This document shows, one piece after another, positions 59,745-64,000 of a stretch of 64,000 bases of DNA (positions within the stretch are counted from its first letter, which is position 1; each line of letters begins with the position of its first letter). This DNA comes from Asterionellopsis glacialis. Taxonomy: Eukaryota; Bacillariophyta; Plagiogrammaphyceae; Rhaphoneidales; Asterionellopsidaceae. The translations under genes and the position numbers were made by a program. The stretch is taken from contig WKLE02002750.1 of the NCBI GenBank assembly GCA_014885115.2, forward strand, positions 12,004-76,003, given 5' to 3'. The notes beneath the pieces were generated by a model. The model worked only from the letters and a program-made list of their open reading frames with translations. It had not been told where the DNA came from and did no database searches.

Positions 59745-60499
59745 AGCGAAGATCATTTATTGGTCTCTCTAGTAGAGAGCCATCGTGTGTGGAATAAACA
59801 TACATAATTTATAAAATTTGGAAAAGACAACATGAGTGGAATAAATATACATAATTTATAAAATTTGGAAAAGACAATACATATATAATTCATTAATTGG
59901 AAAAAAAAACAGAGTAATGAAAAAGAGGTGCTTATTCAAGGAAACCATCGCAGACATAAATAGCACCAATGTCGAATACTGTAAAACAAATAGCAATGAA
60001 TTTTTGATCATCTCTTCTTTAAGCTTTCTATACACTTCCGAATTACTTCCCTTGTACTATTTCATTTCTAAACTCGTATCTGTGGGGTTGCTACAACAAC
60101 AATCCCGATGATACAAAGAAATCCCTTGACGGTGATCTAGAGAGTGTGTAATATTTTCTATGATGCGCTTTCCATCAAAGCCCTTTGCTTTCTATAACCC
60201 TGCCAAAAGAATGGTTCTTTTTTACTCCTGACAATTTCTTAAATCCACGTCTACACCGCTTTGGTTAAACCTCACCGTCTACATGGAAAGCCTCCACGGT
60301 GAGAAGGGATACAAAGACCAGATGAACTGCCCATTAGGAAAGTACCAGAAAAATCATTTTAATGTATGAAACACACCCAGTGAATTGAAAATTGTGAAGT
60401 TGTGCTCTATTATTTTATTTTGTCTGTTTTGAAAAGTTTTTTTTCTTTAAAACGAAAAGAGAAACAAAAATCGTTTTTTTTCTTTTTCTTGGGTGTGTT
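59745..60499. other. Intergenic; hairpin and 47-bp duplication
   Basis: Just after the TPR-like stop lies GGTCTCTCTAGTAGAGAGCC (59762-59780), a hairpin. A 47-bp direct duplication follows at 59789-59878. The remainder is AT-rich without genes. Confidence 0.6.
59789..59878. repeat. 47-bp tandem duplication in 3' flank
   Basis: GTGGAATAAACATACATAAT and the following bases, ending GGAAAAGACAA, recur from 59836 with very few changes. Confidence 0.85.
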
Positions 60500-61337
60500 T
60501 CAACATACCGCCTTTGTTTGTGGTATATGTTGCTGTTGTTGTTCCTCGGTGGCTGAGCTCGTCGTAGTACTGTCCATAGTAGTAGCTAGCTTTTGAGCGA
60601 GATATTCTTGAGGATCCTTCTTACCTGCAGCAATGAGCATAGCGTCTTCACAAGCGATAGCATTCTTGGGATCAGGTATAGGTCTTGAATGTGGTGCTTC
60701 TTGTGATAACTTGGGTGGTGGTTCATCTCCCTCACCCACACGTGGCAACCAATACTTGTCAGCTCTTGATTTGAAAAATCCAATCCATTTAGGCCAATGT
60801 TCGGCCTTGACATAGGAGAGTGGTGGTGATCCACGACAATCGACAACCTGTAAAAGTCGTCTGTCGTGATCCAGTATCATTTCCACACATTCAAAGCATG
60901 GTTCGGCTGTCCAACATGCATCATGGAGAGGAGTACGTCCAAAGTCATCCGTCACTTGTAAATTACAACCATAATCTATCAATACCTTGAATAGTTTGTA
61001 ATCACCTCGTCTACAAATCATGTGTACCACTGATTCCCCAAAGGAATTACATGGATTGGGAGATAATCCACATTCCAATAACGATCGGAGGAGTGTTTCA
61101 TCGGATGCCCGCACAGCTTGTACAAGTTTGATCCCATATGATGCCTTTTGGAGTGATGTTGGTTTGCAATAATAAGCACCCTCCAACGAGCAAAAGTTTT
61201 GTGTTGAATAACCACGTAAGCGTAATAGTTGTTCGAGGAAACTTTGTGGTGATCCTGTAGATTCAGGAAGTTGATCCTGTTGATACAGATAATATATAAA
61301 GTACAGATATATTCGTTTCGAGACACGTAAAGAATGG

Positions 61338-61396
<59 letters not shown>

Positions 61397-62210
61397 GGAT
61401 GTTGTCAGTGAAAGTGTTTTTTGTGACAAGAAATAGTTCATGGCATGATATACAAAACAGAAAAAAATGGAGAAAATATGCAAAAGATTGACGTACCGCT
61501 GAAACACTACGAGGTACAGATGTTTTACCCACTGCATCTGTTTGCTGTTTATGTTGATTCGCAGCTTCCGAAGAAGAAGAAGAAGCAGTATAAGACATTC
61601 CGATGGGCGCACTGTGTTGACGAGGTAACACTCGAGCTGGATTTGGAGATGTCCCTGGATGAACAAGAACTTGCGTTCTATTATTTCTGGATGATGGAGT
61701 TGAGGTGGAAGGAGCTGCGTAATTACTATTATTTTGTGCGTTGATAGATGCACGACTTGCTGCCGAATAGGGATGAGAATGTTTGGACGAGGGCTGTACA
61801 ACTGCAAGCGGGAATGACGTTTGTCTGTCTCCATTCATATTGTGTGCTTTAGCTTTCGAAACGAGTGAATTTATTGGTAAAGAAATTCCACCAGACAATG
61901 CCAATGTTGCTGTACCACCGGGAGAACGATTATGTTGGGATCCGGTTCCTTTTTGTGATCCATCGTGGGTAATCTTATGATTTGCTACAGGAATTCCGAC
62001 AGATGCATGTCGTCCGATTGCATTGTTCACGAAATTGGCACTCAGTTGTTGTGTGGTGGTCGACCAAGAAGCAGAAGAAGAAGAGGAAGGAAATGATGGT
62101 TCTGGGTGTGAGGCAGTTGTTACCGATATGGGAACTGAGGGAATTACACAATTTTTGACCGGCATGGTGGGATTTGTGTTTATCGTTGAGCTATCTATTT
62201 GTTGGTCCAT
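60500..62210 (-). CDS. Ankyrin-repeat protein with Ser-rich N-terminus
   Basis: Exons 61497-62210 and 60500-61276 (intron 220 bp, GTACGT..CAACAG, phase 0) give 496 residues. Residues 1-235 are low-complexity (Ser, Thr, Asn, Gln, His), beginning MDQQIDSSTINTNP. Ankyrin repeats start near residue 285: GIKLVQAVRASDETLLRSLL, SFGESVVHMICRRGDYKLFK, VTDDFGRTPLHDACWTAEP and DCRGSPPLSYVKAEHWPKW, three to four in all. The tail is polar and Gln-rich. Ankyrin repeats mediate protein binding; partners are unknown. The intron contains a 55-bp AG/CT microsatellite just upstream of the acceptor, where it can act as a very long pyrimidine tract. Confidence 0.83.
61341..61395. repeat. (AG)n microsatellite inside the ankyrin-gene intron
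   Basis: 55 bp of uninterrupted AG, read as CT on the coding strand, ~65 bp upstream of the splice acceptor at 61277-61278. Confidence 0.97.
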
Positions 62211-63773
62211 TGTGCTATCTAATGTAGTCCTAGTTAGTCAGTGAGTGGGTGTGATGCACTTGTTGCAATATGCTACCCAGCGGTGAAGAGAAAGTAGGGG
62301 GGCCGATCAAGAAATCCAGCGATGTTGTTCCGATGGTTGTCTGTGGTGACTTTCTGGAGTTGACACTACACTGAATCCTGTCTCACTCAAGCACCTGTTT
62401 TCTTTCTATTTCTGACGTGTACCTCAACAAGCATGTCACCTCAAGTGCCAGTAGATGATTAGTACTACAATTCAAATACGATGTAGTAAAAGCTACCGGT
62501 ATCTCTCGACAAAAACAGAGAGTAAGTAAGTACCAGGCACGATACTGCCGATTTTTGTGGCTTGTGTGAGCTTCACGAAAAGAGGAACAGGGTTTTGGCT
62601 GTCCATCACTATAATATGTGACAGCTGTCAGAATGTCGCTCCCCATTCTGTACAATCTATAATACCTGGTACCTAATTAAAAATATAGCAATTTCGTGCG
62701 TGTTGAACTGGTCGAAACACGTCAGCTCCGAAGAACACAGTCAGTAATATTATGTACAAGAGAGAATACCAGTGTATTAATAAATTGACCATTCATAATA
62801 CCCGCTAATGCCGGTACCATGTAGGACCCAGTCTTACATAGGACAACACATATCCGCAAACTTCATGATAAAAGTAAGATGCCTCCATCTGAACTACACG
62901 ACCAGCCGTGATCCGCGGCGCCGATTTAAGCCTGATATGTTATTTAAAAAATAAGAAATATCTAGGACTGCAACTGCAGCACACTTATGTTGAGATTTTG
63001 GACTATATCTAAAACGACGCTTCTTGAGACACTACACGTCACGAACATTTTTTTGCAGCTGCTTTTCAACAGACGGACTGGCTGTCGAGGCAGAGGAATT
63101 CCATGTAGGTCTACGTACACTTGCTACGGTCAACCAAAAAGGGCAACGTGGTTTTGTGTCAAAGAAACCCGGAACAAGTCAACAAGAATTCTGTTTCTAA
63201 TTTTAGTCCTCGAAATGTTTTTTTCCACAATAGATATATAACCGATTTATGAATGCAGTCACTTGAACTTAAATAAACCGCAGCTGGTCTGACACGATAT
63301 AAGATGTCCAGTGTACTCCCATTTTGAAGATTGTTCTGAATATTCGGAATCTTCAATAGGTAGGCTAGTTTGATTTCTCTCTAGACCTCCGTCGAGAATC
63401 GAGGAAGATGATGTGATTTCCTCAAAACCTCTCGACGCGTCTTGGCACCTTGTGTGCGTGACATCCAGACCATGCCAAGCAAGGGGGGGGAGACAGGAAA
63501 AACACTTTGGAGCGTTTTCTGAAAACGATTACTCCTATTATTATTTAAAAAATATTAATATCTCTTTTCCTGAGAAGCACGCTTCTGATGACCCAGTAGT
63601 TGATGGAACCCCTGTCCGCCCGCCCCTCTAACTTACTTTCCCCCCATCACCAAACACCACTATGTCGTTCGAGATTCAAATTTGGCCTACCAGGTACATA
63701 CGATAGTATGTAGCATGTATGAGTTCATTCAGTATGTACCAGGTACTGAGTGGCTAGGACTACATGCCCCGCC
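62211..63773. other. Intergenic, no supported gene
   Basis: Upstream flank of the ankyrin gene and unassigned sequence. Copies of the dispersed palindrome occur at about 62666, 63690 and 63737. Open frames are short and unconvincing. Confidence 0.5.
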
Positions 63774-63944
63774 NNNNNNNNNNNNNNNNNNNNNNNNNNN
63801 NNNNNNNNNNNNNNNNNNNNNNNNNNNNNNNNNNNNNNNNNNNNNNNNNNNNNNNNNNNNNNNNNNNNNNNNNNNNNNNNNNNNNNNNNNNNNNNNNNNN
63901 NNNNNNNNNNNNNNNNNNNNNNNNNNNNNNNNNNNNNNNNNNNN
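63774..63944. other. Assembly gap (171 N)
   Basis: Unknown sequence. The 56 bases after it begin with ATC repeats and are too short to assign. Confidence 0.98.
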
Positions 63945-64000
63945 ATCATCATCATCGCATCATGTTCCTGCCACCCCTGCTGTTGCCGTAACACCCACAC

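Overview
The window looks like a contig from a nuclear diatom genome. Evidence: presequences with signal peptides ending in ASAFAP-like motifs (CP12-like, PDZ and DUF1499 proteins), an enolase with a mitochondrial-type presequence, a DUF6824-type protein, a transmembrane LRR protein of the diatom type, and sparse short introns (about 90-250 bp) with GT..AG borders. No species can be named from the sequence. There are two assembly gaps (49149-49190 and 63774-63944).

Layout. 1-17900 is gene-dense: a possible 3' gene end, NF-YC (-), acetyl-CoA synthetase (+), a multi-pass 'MCWS' membrane protein (+), mitochondrial-type enolase (+), a Tubby-domain protein (-), an MFS carrier (+), a DHHC palmitoyltransferase (-) and a small conserved-looking protein (+). 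17900-37700 is gene-poor, with only a coiled-coil protein (22002), a CP12-like gene (24166), a Ser-rich protein (29294) and a two-exon protein (32005). Between them lie palindromic GTACCAGGTAC-type repeats and two long CpG-depleted blocks. 37700-62200 is gene-dense again: LRR membrane protein, prolyl-4-hydroxylase-like oxygenase (three exons), DUF6824 protein, HEI10/Zip3-like RING protein, an interrupted NACHT-WD40 STAND NTPase, plastid PDZ and DUF1499 proteins, ABA4-like protein, zinc-ribbon protein, TPR-like protein and ankyrin protein. I see no gene in the last 1.6 kb.

The genes form no operon or obvious pathway cluster. Several concern carbon metabolism and plastid function (acetyl-CoA synthetase, enolase, CP12, DUF1499, PDZ, ABA4-like), the others regulation, trafficking or meiosis. 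Many pairs are divergent or convergent with short spacers.

Most noteworthy: (i) a dispersed palindromic repeat family, TACCAGGTA/TACCTGGTA, almost confined to intergenic DNA; (ii) a 1.6-kb block with no CpG at all; (iii) a NACHT protein with nine WD40 repeats spaced at exactly 126 bp and two in-frame stops; (iv) a CP12-like protein with two AWxxVEEI cores; (v) a candidate inverted-repeat element and a candidate 45-residue membrane microprotein.

Exon joins were worked out by hand from splice-site consensus, reading phase and protein-family fit. No transcript or database evidence was available.
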